A stretch of DNA of 53,357 nt from Rhodospirillaceae bacterium (GTDB lineage: Bacteria > Pseudomonadota > Alphaproteobacteria > UBA6615), in contig JABIVD010000054.1 of the NCBI GenBank assembly GCA_018667335.1, positions 1 through 53,357 of the forward strand, read 5' to 3'. Below, piece by piece: positions 16,684 through 24,924 of the stretch. How positions within the stretch are numbered: the stretch's first letter is position 1; each line of letters begins with the position of its first letter. The notes beneath the pieces are model-generated. The model saw only the letters and a program-made list of their open reading frames with translations. It was not told where the DNA came from and did not search any database. Both the position numbers and the translations under genes were made by a program.

Positions 16684-16779
16684 CTAACCGGCGATCGCTT
16701 GAGCCACGAGCACCATGATGACGGTCAGCACGACCCCCAGCACGACAGTCATGTGCAGTGATTCCAATGGGTTTTTCAT
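16684..16779 (-). CDS. 31-residue single-pass membrane microprotein
   Basis: This short ORF begins ATGAAAAACCC with a GGGGGATAC ribosome-binding site just upstream on the minus strand and ends at TAG (16684-16686), 23 bases before the PuuD-like start. The peptide begins MKNPLESLHM and continues as one hydrophobic helix (TVVLGVVLTVIMVLVAQ). Single-helix peptides of this kind often are accessory subunits of membrane oxidoreductases. The good ribosome-binding site, tight spacing and clean hydrophobic pattern argue for a real gene, but I recognise no family. Confidence 0.6.
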   Translation of the reverse strand: MKNPLESLHMTVVLGVVLTVIMVLVAQAIAG

Positions 16780-16868
16780 AGTATCCCCCTGTGTAAGAAC
16801 CCGAATCGGACTATAGCAAATTCACCGCGTCGATCCTACGCGGCACACGGAGCACCCGATCTCCGCGG

Positions 16869-17723
16869 ATGAGGGCCCCCATGAGCCTCACGGCGAGCGA
16901 ACAATATTGTCTGGATGAGGTCCGCCGTCACGACCATGACCGGTACCTGACGGCCCTGTTTCTCCCGGCCGAGCGACGCGCCGCGGCGCTGGCGCTCTAT
17001 GCGTTCAATCTGGAGATCGCCCGGACCCGTGAGATCGTCAGCGAGCCGCTGCTCGGCCAGATCCGCCTGCAATGGTGGCGCGAGACGATCGAGGGGCTGT
17101 TCGCGGGAAATCCGCGTGAACATCCCGTGGTGGATGCGCTGGGCGCCGCCATTCGCGGGCATGACCTGTCGCGGGAAAGGCTGGACGGCCTGATCGATGC
17201 CCGCGAGGCCGATCTCGATGACGGGCCACCCCCTGATGTCGAATCCCTCGAGGCCTACGCGGCCGAAACATCGGGTGAATTGTCTGCGCTGGTCATGCAG
17301 ACCTTGGTTAGGGGCGGTGAAACGTCGATCACCGCGGCACGCGGGGTCGGCACGGCCTGGGCGATCATCGGGCTGGCCCGCGCCGTCGGGTTTCACGCGC
17401 AGACCCAGCGGATATATATCCCCGAGGATCTTCTGAGCGAATATGAAGTGGAGCGACGGCGCTTGTTCGATCTCAAGCCGTCGGCCGGGCTCAATCGATC
17501 GATCGAAGCCATGGTGACCCGGGCGGAAACTTTTATCGCGGATGCACGGTCGTCATCACCCGATATCCCAAAATCGGCGCGGCGCGGGCTCTTGCTGGCC
17601 AGCCTCGCGGACCGGCATATCGCAGCCATTCGGAAAGCGGGCTTTGATCCGTTCGCCATTCCGGCGGCACAGGCCTCGCCGGTGTTGCGCCTGGCCTGGG
17701 CCGCCTGGCGCGGGCGGTATTAG
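16869..17723 (+). CDS. Squalene/phytoene synthase-fold protein (NDUFAF6-like)
   Basis: The 284-residue product has the all-alpha isoprenoid-synthase fold of squalene/phytoene synthases, visible in YAFNLEIARTREIVSEPLLGQIRLQWWRE and GTAWAIIGLARAVGFHAQ. The first catalytic DxxxD motif of true synthases is replaced by LEIARTRE, and the second region RAVGFHAQTQRIYIPED has no clear DxxxD, so catalysis is doubtful. This is the pattern of the NDUFAF6-like branch implicated in complex I assembly. An internal ATG at 16881 is an equally possible start. It lies near the Mth938/NDUFAF3-like gene. Confidence 0.72.
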   Translation: MRAPMSLTASEQYCLDEVRRHDHDRYLTALFLPAERRAAALALYAFNLEIARTREIVSEPLLGQIRLQWWRETIEGLFAGNPREHPVVDALGAAIRGHDLSRERLDGLIDAREADLDDGPPPDVESLEAYAAETSGELSALVMQTLVRGGETSITAARGVGTAWAIIGLARAVGFHAQTQRIYIPEDLLSEYEVERRRLFDLKPSAGLNRSIEAMVTRAETFIADARSSSPDIPKSARRGLLLASLADRHIAAIRKAGFDPFAIPAAQASPVLRLAWAAWRGRY

Positions 17724-17745
17724 TTTATCTCGCTAATTTCCATCG

Positions 17746-18339
17746 TCAGATCACGGGATCGTCGACCCCGGCGTTGAAGCTGAATCCCATGGCGAGCAAT
17801 TTCTCGACAGCGTCCCGGCCGAATTGGCCCGTGAGCTCGTCGGCGACTATTTGTGGCTGCTCGATATCGTTGAAATCTTCGGCGGAATCACCGTTCACGA
17901 TGACCAGAAGCCGGGCGGTCTTGTCGCTGACATTTTCGAAGCGGCGGACGACGCGCGGCGGGACGGCAACGAGATCGTAGGGATCGAGAATCAACTCGTT
18001 CTCGCCTTCGTCGCCCCACTGAATTTTGAATCGCCCATCGAGGCACAGGAACGTCTCGCGGGTAATCTTGTGTGAATGGAGTATCGGGCCGTTGCCGGGG
18101 GGGCACTCGGCGATGATCACACTCATCTTGTCTTCTGTCGTGACCGCGGGTGCCTGTGCCATGGGCCCGCCTTGCTGCTCCGGGGACATCAGGAGGTACA
18201 GCGTCCGCGCGGTCATCGCCTCATAGACCTCTTTTGGGATGTTGCCGTTGGCATCGTGGCTGTCGCCTTGTGCCTTGAGGTCACGGAACCGCGCCACACG
18301 GCTGTTCATCTCGTCATGAGTAAAGTTCACTGTCTTCAT
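17746..18339 (-). CDS. Cupin-domain protein
   Basis: The start ATG at 18339 is preceded by GGAGACCGAT, so the long upstream open frame is ignored. The 197-residue protein has a central cupin: GPILHSHKITRETFLCLDGRFKIQWGDE is motif 1 with two His and one Glu as metal ligands, and YDLVAVPPRVVRRFENVSD is motif 2, where the usual His is not obvious. It probably is a metal-dependent small-molecule enzyme or sensor of unknown substrate. It is divergent from the IclR regulator over about 130 bases, so it is a likely regulatory target. Confidence 0.75.
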   Translation of the reverse strand: MKTVNFTHDEMNSRVARFRDLKAQGDSHDANGNIPKEVYEAMTARTLYLLMSPEQQGGPMAQAPAVTTEDKMSVIIAECPPGNGPILHSHKITRETFLCLDGRFKIQWGDEGENELILDPYDLVAVPPRVVRRFENVSDKTARLLVIVNGDSAEDFNDIEQPQIVADELTGQFGRDAVEKLLAMGFSFNAGVDDPVI

Positions 18340-18470
18340 ATCGGTCTCCATCTCGCACTGATTGGGTTGGTTTCGCGTTATGGAGAATTTCGCTTGTCTC
18401 GCCATGGGACCATTTTTTGCGGACGATGTTTCCACTATGTAAAAACGGTGGCGAGAACTAGAGTTTGCTG

Positions 18471-19235
18471 ATGGCGCAGTACACGAACACGTCGCTTGAG
18501 CGCGGCATGTCGATTTTGAACACCCTCGGCGATGCGGAAGAGCCGATGACGCTGACTGAAGTCGCGTCTCGCGTGGACCTCGCGCGATCAACCTGCTTCC
18601 GGTTGATGGCGGTCCTGCAAGATCTGGGGTTCGTGCTCAAGAACCCACAAAGTGGGACCTACAGCCTGGGCTTCAACGCCTACCGTCTTGGGCAAACCGC
18701 ACACGCCGTAGAGGCGATTGTCCGCGATGCCCATCCGTTTCTGGTGAAACTCACGAAGGACACAGGTCTGACGTCCTATCTCGGGGCATTGGAGGGGCCA
18801 CAACTCCTGATCTGTGATGTGGTTGTGCCCCGGAAGGCAGAGAAAGCGCCCGTCTCCGCGCGCATGCGTATCGATGCCCACGCGGCCGCAGCGGGGAAAA
18901 TGCTGTTGGCGTCACGACCCGAGGATGAAGTGGCCGCGTTCTTCGCGACACATCCACCACGGCGCTACACAGGCAAAACACTGAATGCGCATGACAGGTT
19001 GCGGCGGGAGCTACGCGAGGTGTCCGCGAGCGGCTATGCCATCGAACGTGGAGAAATGCGTGACGACATCGAGGCGCTGGCTATTCCCGTGATCAGCAGC
19101 TTCGAGCGTCCGATCCTGTCGCTGGCCACCATCGGCAAGGTCCCGAAAGAGGGAGGCGTGCGGTTTCAACGCAGGATCGACGCAATGCATGCGGCGATCA
19201 ACGATCTGTACGAGTTTCGTGTCTTCGGGCGTTAG
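18471..19235 (+). CDS. IclR-family transcriptional regulator
   Basis: The 254-residue protein has an N-terminal winged helix (SLERGMSILNTLG through ARSTCFRLMAVLQDLGF) and a C-terminal IclR effector domain with RMRIDAHAAAAGKMLLA and GYAIERGEMRDDIEALAIPV. IclR proteins usually control the neighbouring catabolic gene and respond to a small organic acid. I start at ATG 18471; TTG 18465 is two codons upstream. A CCAC-N12-GTGG inverted repeat at 18432-18451, between the divergent cupin and this gene, is a weak operator candidate. Confidence 0.9.
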   Translation: MAQYTNTSLERGMSILNTLGDAEEPMTLTEVASRVDLARSTCFRLMAVLQDLGFVLKNPQSGTYSLGFNAYRLGQTAHAVEAIVRDAHPFLVKLTKDTGLTSYLGALEGPQLLICDVVVPRKAEKAPVSARMRIDAHAAAAGKMLLASRPEDEVAAFFATHPPRRYTGKTLNAHDRLRRELREVSASGYAIERGEMRDDIEALAIPVISSFERPILSLATIGKVPKEGGVRFQRRIDAMHAAINDLYEFRVFGR

Positions 19236-19246
19236 AGGCCCAGCTA

Positions 19247-19669
19247 TCAGGCCGTGTCGGGCGGGCCCTTGAGCTCGACGATATTTCCCTCAGGGTCGCG
19301 CAGATAAACGCTCGGGCCGGTGCCGTCGGCGCCATAGCGCGGGCCTTCCTCGACGATCTCGATATCATGGGCGTCGATGTAGGCGTGGAGCGCGGCATCG
19401 TCGAAGCGATCGATGCGGATCGCGAAATGATCGAGGTTGCGTCCCTCGGGACCCGGTGCCGCACCACCCTTGCGGCCCAGCACGCCGTCCACGGTGACCA
19501 GGTCGATCAGTTGCCGGCCTGCGCGCAGCTGCAGCAGGTCGAATTCCTTGTTGTGCCGGTCGACGGTGCAGCCGAGCACATCGCAATAGAAATGCCGCAT
19601 GGCATCCAGGTCGACGCAACGGATGACCACATGGTCCAGGCCTTCCATTTTAAATGGGGGATTGGCCAT
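19247..19669 (-). CDS. VOC-family (glyoxalase/dioxygenase fold) protein 1
   Basis: The 140-residue protein has two beta-alpha-beta-beta-beta modules typical of the vicinal oxygen chelate fold. Probable metal ligands are His in LDHVVIRCVDL, His in LDHFAIRID and Glu in GNIVELKGP. VOC members include glyoxalases, ring-cleaving dioxygenases and antibiotic-binding proteins, so the substrate is open. It is a clear paralogue of the next gene (the LDHVV, PEGN and ELKGPPD segments are shared), separated from it by 2 bases, indicating a tandem duplication. It converges on the IclR gene. Confidence 0.85.
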   Translation of the reverse strand: MANPPFKMEGLDHVVIRCVDLDAMRHFYCDVLGCTVDRHNKEFDLLQLRAGRQLIDLVTVDGVLGRKGGAAPGPEGRNLDHFAIRIDRFDDAALHAYIDAHDIEIVEEGPRYGADGTGPSVYLRDPEGNIVELKGPPDTA

Positions 19670-19671
19670 GA

Positions 19672-20103
19672 TCAGTTGTACGCCGGGTCGGGCGGGCCCT
19701 TGAGCTCCACCGTGTTGCCTTCGGGGTCCTTGATGTGGATCCCGGGGCCTTCACCTTCCGCGCCGCCTCGGATGATGGTGGCACCCAGATCCACGCCGTG
19801 GCCCGACAGGTAGGCACGGATCGCATCGTCGTCATAGGGTTCCACCTGGATCGCGAAGTGATCCATGTTGTATCCGTCTCCCCCGGGTGCCGGACCGCCC
19901 TTGCGTCCGGACGGTTCGTCGATAGGCATCAGGTCGACGATGTGATCGCCAATGCGCACCTGGTAGAGGCCGATCTCGGTGTCTTCTTCCTGCATCGTGC
20001 CGCCCAGCACGTCACAATAGAAATGCTTCATCGTCGCCAGGTCTGTGCAGCGAACTACAACATGATCCAGCCCCTTCATGGCAAATGGTGCCTTCGTGGT
20101 CAT
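19672..20103 (-). CDS. VOC-family (glyoxalase/dioxygenase fold) protein 2
   Basis: This 143-residue paralogue of the downstream VOC gene retains the same presumed metal ligands: His in LDHVVVRCTDL, His in MDHFAIQVE and Glu in GNTVELKGPPDP. It differs in the central loop (LSGHGVDLGATIIRGGAEGE) and thus perhaps in substrate. Its ATG overlaps the stop of the methyltransferase gene (ATGA), so it is translationally coupled to it. Both VOC proteins end in the same ELKGPPD block. Confidence 0.85.
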   Translation of the reverse strand: MTTKAPFAMKGLDHVVVRCTDLATMKHFYCDVLGGTMQEEDTEIGLYQVRIGDHIVDLMPIDEPSGRKGGPAPGGDGYNMDHFAIQVEPYDDDAIRAYLSGHGVDLGATIIRGGAEGEGPGIHIKDPEGNTVELKGPPDPAYN

Positions 20104-20741
20104 CCACGTCTCCTTCTGGCCCGCAGGCGGATCACCGCCGCCGGGCCGCCATGGCGTTCACTCGCGGGCAGCTCCGTCTTCAGCGCTTCCAGATGCTCGA
20201 TGTCGAGGAGGTCCCCAAAATCGTCGCGCAGCCGGTCCTCGGTGAACATCATGCCTGTGTCCGGCGGGCCACCCTTGCCATAACCCAGATGATCGGGCGT
20301 AAAGCCCTCCAGAAGCAAGAGGCCACCCGGTTTCAGGGTCAGTGCCAGTTTCCGGTGCAGTTCGGTTCGGTCGTCGGGCCCGACATGCAGGAATGCCAAC
20401 ACGACCAGGTCGAAAGCCGCTTCGGGCGCATCCCAATCCCGCAAATCGGCGGTCTCGGCGTTGATCGACACACCGCGCGCGGCGGCGAGATGCTGTGACT
20501 TCTCGACGCCCACGGGGGATGCGTCCACGCTTGTGACGGTGAGCCCGCGTTCGGCCAGCCAGACCCCGTTGCGGCCTTCGCCGTCACCGGGCAGCAAGGC
20601 GGTCATGCCCGGTTTCAGGAGGTCAGCGTTCGCGGCCAGCCACTGGTTGGGTTCGTGGCCGAAAACGGGATTCTCGCCGCCGTAACGTTGATCCCAGAAA
20701 TCACCGGGTCTGTCGCGTGGATGAGAGGGGTCGCGGGCCAT
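20100..20741 (-). CDS. SAM-dependent methyltransferase (tellurite/thiopurine-resistance-like)
   Basis: ATG 20741 follows GGAGTAATC and gives MARDPSHPRDRPGDFWDQRY. The 213-residue protein has a class I methyltransferase fold: the SAM motif region is ALLPGDGEGRNGVWLAERG, the acidic strand end is VTSVDASPVGV, and motif IV is LVVLAFLHV. The FWDQRY and GEGRN segments resemble TehB/TPMT-like enzymes that methylate small soft atoms (S, Se, Te), but the substrate is not proven. The stop overlaps the VOC gene start; trmFO ends 2 bases upstream. Confidence 0.8.
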   Translation of the reverse strand: MARDPSHPRDRPGDFWDQRYGGENPVFGHEPNQWLAANADLLKPGMTALLPGDGEGRNGVWLAERGLTVTSVDASPVGVEKSQHLAAARGVSINAETADLRDWDAPEAAFDLVVLAFLHVGPDDRTELHRKLALTLKPGGLLLLEGFTPDHLGYGKGGPPDTGMMFTEDRLRDDFGDLLDIEHLEALKTELPASERHGGPAAVIRLRARRRRG

Positions 20742-20743
20742 GA

Positions 20744-22129
20744 TTACTCCGCCGCCATTGGGGTGTCGCTGAACCATACCGCGATATCCGACAGGGCGCG
20801 GCGCGACATCAGCCGCCGGCGTTCCCGCTTGCGCTCCTTGCGCTTCACGTCGGCCAGCGCGCCGTCTTCGAGCGGCGGGATCAGCCCGAAATTCACATTC
20901 ATCGGCTGAAACGTCTCGTCGTCGGCACCGCCGGTCACATGGGCGAGCAGGGCACCATGGGCCGTCGTGTCCGGCGGCGGCGTGACCGCCTCTCCATTTC
21001 GTTCGGCAGCGGCGAACCGCCCGGCGAGCAAGCCCATCGCCGCACTTTCCACATACCCCTCAACACCCGTGACCTGGCCTGCAAACCGCAAGCGCGGCTG
21101 CGCCTTCAGGCGCAGGGAGCCGTCGAGCAGGCGCGGCGAGTTCATGAAGGTGTTGCGGTGGATGCCGCCAAGGCGTGCGAACTCGGCATTCTCCAGGCCG
21201 GGGATCGCGCGGAAGATCTCCTCCTGAGGGCCGTAACGCATCTTGGTCTGGAAGCCGACCATGTTGAACAGGGTGCCCAGCGCATTGTCCTGGCGCAGCT
21301 GGACGACCGCATGGGCCCGGCCGCCGGTGCGCGGGTCGGTCAGGCCGACCGGCTTCATCGGGCCGAACCGGAGCGTGTCCCGGCCGCGCGAGGCCATCAC
21401 CTCGATCGGCAGGCAGCCTTCGAAATAGGGCGTGCTCTTCTCCCATTCGTGGAAGTCGACCTTTTCGGATTCCAGAAGCGCGTCGATGAAACCCTCGAAC
21501 TGGGCCTCGTCCATGGGGCAGTTGATGTAGTCCTTGCCGGTGCCGCCGGGGCCGGGCTTGTCGTAGCGGGACTGGAACCAGGCGACCGACATATCGATGC
21601 TCTCGGCATGGACGATCGGTGCGATGGCATCGAAGAAGGCAAGGTTTTCCTCGCCGGTCAGGTCGATGATCGCCTGGCTCAGGTCCGGCGAGGTGAGGGG
21701 CCCCGTCGCCACGATGACGTTGTCCCAGTCCTCCGGTGGCAGGCCAGCAACTTCGCCGCGCGAAATCTCGATCAACGGATGATCGGCGATCGCCGTACTC
21801 ACTTGCGCAGCGAAGGCGTCACGGTCGACAGCCAGCGCGCTGCCCGCGGGCACCCGGTTGGCGTCGGCCGCTGCGATGATCAGCGACCCCAGGATGCGCA
21901 TCTCGGCATGCAGGATGCCGACCGCGTTCCCCTCGGCGTCGTCGGAACGGAATGAGTTGGAGCAGACCAGCTCGGCCAGCTGGTCTGATTGATGGGCATC
22001 CGTGGTTCGTTCGGGGCGCATCTCGTGGAGGATCACGGGCACCTGGGAGCGTGCCAGCTGCCAGGCCGCCTCGCAGCCCGCGAGACCACCACCAACCACA
22101 TGCACCGGCGCTGTATTTGATTTGCTCAT
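20744..22129 (-). CDS. trmFO: Methylenetetrahydrofolate-tRNA uracil-54 C5-methyltransferase
   Basis: TrmFO makes ribothymidine at position 54 of tRNA using methylenetetrahydrofolate and FAD. The FAD-binding Rossmann motif [18 protein letters not shown] is at residues 9-26, and the family blocks [27 protein letters not shown] and [20 protein letters not shown] are present. Length 461 is normal. Alphaproteobacteria lacking TrmA commonly use TrmFO. The methyltransferase and VOC genes follow in the same direction with 2-base or overlapping junctions, so they are probably transcribed together. Confidence 0.95.
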   Translation of the reverse strand: MSKSNTAPVHVVGGGLAGCEAAWQLARSQVPVILHEMRPERTTDAHQSDQLAELVCSNSFRSDDAEGNAVGILHAEMRILGSLIIAAADANRVPAGSALAVDRDAFAAQVSTAIADHPLIEISRGEVAGLPPEDWDNVIVATGPLTSPDLSQAIIDLTGEENLAFFDAIAPIVHAESIDMSVAWFQSRYDKPGPGGTGKDYINCPMDEAQFEGFIDALLESEKVDFHEWEKSTPYFEGCLPIEVMASRGRDTLRFGPMKPVGLTDPRTGGRAHAVVQLRQDNALGTLFNMVGFQTKMRYGPQEEIFRAIPGLENAEFARLGGIHRNTFMNSPRLLDGSLRLKAQPRLRFAGQVTGVEGYVESAAMGLLAGRFAAAERNGEAVTPPPDTTAHGALLAHVTGGADDETFQPMNVNFGLIPPLEDGALADVKRKERKRERRRLMSRRALSDIAVWFSDTPMAAE

Positions 22130-22257
22130 GGGTCAGGACATAGCGAGACCGGCGGGCGAAGGCAATTGCGCGCTACGCACAGAAAACCGTTCGTGAATTG
22201 ACGCGGCGCATGGCCGGTGCGACGGTTTTCATCGAAATTCACGATTGGGAGGCTCCG

Positions 22258-23067
22258 ATGCGTAAATTCGGACTGATGGCAGTCTTTGTGGCGCCCTTGT
22301 TTTCTGTTTCCCTTGCGACGTCGCCGGCACAGGCCGAACCCCAGATGCTCGGGGTCGTGCAGACGGCTTCCGCCGTGCCGTTGCATTGCACAGGCGGCAA
22401 CTGCACCGCCGAATTGTCCTCGATCTGCCTCCACGAGCAACGTGCGACGCCCACATCGGGCCACCCGTATACAGCCTTCAATGCAGACGCGATCTCCGTC
22501 ACGGGGACCCGCGCCGACGGCACGCAGGTCTCCCTCCGTGCCGCCGATGTCCTCAAATTCGCGGCGGCCCGAGGTTTCCACACGGTGCGGGTCGATGTGC
22601 CCGACGCCGTCCGGCAGGCTCATGGACTGGTTGCACTCGCGGTGAAGGTCGAGCAACCGCTGACGCTCATTCCCGGCAAATCAGGGGCCGACAGCGATGA
22701 TCCGCTCACCGACGCCGATATCGAGCTTGGTGCCGGCCCCATGCGTGCCACGGCGACCGCCATCGTCGACCGCAACGGCGACACGATGCATGCCGGACAG
22801 ATCCTCGCGCGCATGATCGACGCGTTGCCGCGCCATGGCCGCGCCGATACCGAAGCGCGCGCCGGTCTTTGGGACACGGCGGCCGTGAGCCATGTGCCCA
22901 GCCATTCCAGAACGGGCGTCCACAAGGCGCGAACCGCATACAACCGCTGCTATCGCCAGACCCGGATCGGCGACAAGAATCTCCGCGGTTGCCTGGCCGA
23001 GGCCCATGACGGCCTCGTGCTCGATCTCAACCAGACATACTGGGATGCGGTGAAGGCTGGCAGCTGA
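22258..23067 (+). CDS. Exported protein of unknown function
   Basis: ATG 22258 sits 6 bases after GGGAGG and starts a clear Sec signal peptide (MRKFGLMAVFVAPLF..., cleavage probably after AQA near residue 27). The mature 240-residue protein has Cys pairs in LHCTGGNCTAELSSICLHEQ and YNRCYRQTRIGDKNLRGC that could form periplasmic disulfides. No enzymatic motif is visible and I recognise no family. It is isolated: trmFO diverges upstream, and the flavin monooxygenase gene starts 34 bases downstream in the same direction. Confidence 0.7.
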   Translation: MRKFGLMAVFVAPLFSVSLATSPAQAEPQMLGVVQTASAVPLHCTGGNCTAELSSICLHEQRATPTSGHPYTAFNADAISVTGTRADGTQVSLRAADVLKFAAARGFHTVRVDVPDAVRQAHGLVALAVKVEQPLTLIPGKSGADSDDPLTDADIELGAGPMRATATAIVDRNGDTMHAGQILARMIDALPRHGRADTEARAGLWDTAAVSHVPSHSRTGVHKARTAYNRCYRQTRIGDKNLRGCLAEAHDGLVLDLNQTYWDAVKAGS

Positions 23068-23101
23068 GCGCCCAGAACCAGTTCAAAGACAGGTTTTTTC
23101 C

Positions 23102-24166
23102 ATGAAATTCGGATTGTTCATGCTGCCCTGCTTTCGCGAGGGCGTCGCACCATCATTGGCGGACTTCTACGATGAGATGTCGGAGCTCGTGGCCGTCGCC
23201 GACACGACCGGCTGGGAGCGGCTCTGGATCTCCGAGCATCACTTTCACTATTACGGCGGCGCGTCACCGAACCCGGCAGTCCAGCTCGCGGCATGGGCGC
23301 GCGAGACCAAGCATATCCGGCTGGGCCCGGCGATCTCCCTGACGCCGCTACGCAACCCGCTGCATATCGCCGAGGATTATGCCGTCGTCGATCAGCTTTC
23401 GGGCGGGCGGCTCGATTTCGGCATCGGGCGCGGTTATCTGCCCCACGAGTTTGCGGGGCATAATCTCGACCCTGAACAGGTCAGCGCCATGCGCGAGGAG
23501 GGGTTCGAGATCATCCGCCGGGCCTGGTCCGGCGAGACGTTCGCTTATGACGGTGATCACTACAGTTTCCCGAAGCTGAAGTTGTACCCGCTGCCCCTGC
23601 AGGACAACGTCCCGATCTGGGTCGGCGCCTCGCGCACCCGCGACAGCTTCGAGTGGGCCGGGCGCGAGGGGTTCAACATCATGATGAACCAGTATCCCAT
23701 GAAGCCCGAGGACGCGCGCGAGCGCTTCGGCTGGTATCTCGACGCCTGGAAGGACTCCGGCCGCGCCGAGGGCAGCCATGAGGCCATGATGTCGGTGTTC
23801 CTGCACATCGCCGATACCGAAGAAGAGGCCGTCGCGGAGGCAAAACGCGCCGTGCAGGAGCACGCCAACCTGTTCCGGCTGCTGTTTTCAGGTGATCAGT
23901 GGAACGAGGATTACGCCGGCGACGAGAGCGTCTTCGATTTCCTCGCGCCCGACGGCGACATCGCCCGGATGTTTCGCGAGCGCACCTGTATCGGCACCCC
24001 CGAACAGGTGATCGAGCGGATCGAACGCTACCGGGACTGGGGCTTCACCGAGATGAGCTTCATCGTACGCACGGGCGAGATCGGCCAGGACCAGGCGCTG
24101 CGGACCATGGAGCGGTTCAACAACGAGGTGGCGCCCGCGTTTCGCGGCAAGCAGGCGGCGGGGTAG
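23102..24166 (+). CDS. LLM-class flavin-dependent oxidoreductase
   Basis: The 354-residue protein belongs to the bacterial luciferase-like monooxygenases: MKFGLFMLPCF at the start, WERLWISEHHFHYYGGASPNP, the flavin-binding LGPAISLTPLRNPLHIAEDYAVVDQLSGGRLDFGIGRGYLP region (cited in part) and GTPEQVIERIERYRDWGF near the end. Such enzymes use FMNH2 and oxygen on alkanes, sulfonates, nitrilotriacetate or aromatic substrates. No flavin reductase gene lies next to it, so the reduced flavin must come from elsewhere. The two DUF1330 genes follow on the opposite strand. Confidence 0.9.
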   Translation: MKFGLFMLPCFREGVAPSLADFYDEMSELVAVADTTGWERLWISEHHFHYYGGASPNPAVQLAAWARETKHIRLGPAISLTPLRNPLHIAEDYAVVDQLSGGRLDFGIGRGYLPHEFAGHNLDPEQVSAMREEGFEIIRRAWSGETFAYDGDHYSFPKLKLYPLPLQDNVPIWVGASRTRDSFEWAGREGFNIMMNQYPMKPEDARERFGWYLDAWKDSGRAEGSHEAMMSVFLHIADTEEEAVAEAKRAVQEHANLFRLLFSGDQWNEDYAGDESVFDFLAPDGDIARMFRERTCIGTPEQVIERIERYRDWGFTEMSFIVRTGEIGQDQALRTMERFNNEVAPAFRGKQAAG

Positions 24167-24189
24167 GGGCGAGAGATAGTCCTCCGGTC

Positions 24190-24477
24190 CTACATCCCGT
24201 CGACGAAGATCACCCGGTCGTTCGCCGCTTTCAGGCGCAGCGGCAGGACCGCCTGATATTCCGGCGAATTGTACCAGGCGCGCGCGGCTTCCATGTCTGC
24301 AAATTCGAGAATCACAACCCGTTTGGACGCCCAGCCGCCCTCGACCGTGTCGATGGTCGAGGTTGCGGCCAGGAGCTTCGCGCCATATTTCTTCAGTGTC
24401 GCCGGCACCTTCTCCAGATACTCGTCCATGAGGGACGCGTCGTGGATATCGGCGTCGAAGATTGCGTAGGCAGACAT
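24190..24477 (-). CDS. DUF1330 protein, copy 1
   Basis: The 95-residue product from ATG 24477 is a single ferredoxin-like alpha/beta-barrel domain of the DUF1330 family. It begins MSAYAIFDADIHD and carries the family core RVVILEFADMEAARAWYNSPEYQ. These small dimeric proteins resemble antibiotic-biosynthesis monooxygenases, but no activity is established. It is a close paralogue of the gene at 24593; both end similarly (LRL/LRQ...VPGL/VDGM), and a palindromic repeat lies between them. The longer open frame upstream runs through that repeat and is not credible. Confidence 0.85.
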   Translation of the reverse strand: MSAYAIFDADIHDASLMDEYLEKVPATLKKYGAKLLAATSTIDTVEGGWASKRVVILEFADMEAARAWYNSPEYQAVLPLRLKAANDRVIFVDGM

Positions 24478-24516
24478 GGTTTCTCTCTCATCTCTCGTCA
24501 TGCCCAGCGGCGTGCC

Positions 24517-24586
24517 GGGCGGGTTGAAACCCGCCCCTACGGCAAGTCGAGCATGGTGAATGTAGGGGCGGGTCTTTGACCCGCCC
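24517..24586. repeat. Palindromic repeat pair between the DUF1330 genes
   Basis: Two hairpins stand in inverted orientation: GGGCGGGTT-GA-AACCCGCCC (24517-24536) and GGGCGGGTC-TTT-GACCCGCCC (24566-24586). The outer arms CCCGCCCCTAC and GTAGGGGCGGG also pair, so the whole segment can fold into a cruciform or a single long stem. This GTAGGGGCGGGT type of repeat is dispersed in many proteobacterial genomes. It differs in sequence from the pair at 16022, so the genome has at least two such families. It may stop read-through between the paralogues. Confidence 0.75.
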
Positions 24587-24592
24587 GCATTC

Positions 24593-24880
24593 CTACAGCC
24601 CCGGCACCAGCACGAGGCTGTCCGTGGCGGCGACCTGCCGCAGCGGGATGATCTCCTGATATTCCGGAGAATCATACCAACCCTTGGCGGCTGCTGCGTC
24701 GGCGAACTCGAGGATCACAACGCGGGCCGGATCCCAGGTGCCTTCGAGGGACTCCGTGTCCATACTGGAGGCAAGCGGCTTGCCGCCATGGGCCTTGAGA
24801 GTCGCGCCGACCTTCTCGGCATAGGCCTTGAAGGCTTCGGGATCGTGAACGTTGGCATCGACGACGATGTATGCGGACAT
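24593..24880 (-). CDS. DUF1330 protein, copy 2
   Basis: This 95-residue paralogue starts MSAYIVVDANVHDPEAF and contains ARVVILEFADAAAAKGWYDSPEYQEIIPLRQ, matching copy 1 at most core positions. Upstream on the minus strand GGAACACCAAC gives a ribosome-binding site close to the ATG. Duplication followed by insertion of a palindromic repeat between the copies explains the present layout. Function unknown; the partner may be the adjacent flavin monooxygenase, although that gene is on the other strand. Confidence 0.85.
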   Translation of the reverse strand: MSAYIVVDANVHDPEAFKAYAEKVGATLKAHGGKPLASSMDTESLEGTWDPARVVILEFADAAAAKGWYDSPEYQEIIPLRQVAATDSLVLVPGL

Positions 24881-24924
24881 GTTGGTGTTCCTTTTCGTTG
24901 GATTGTGAAGATTTAACGCAGGGA

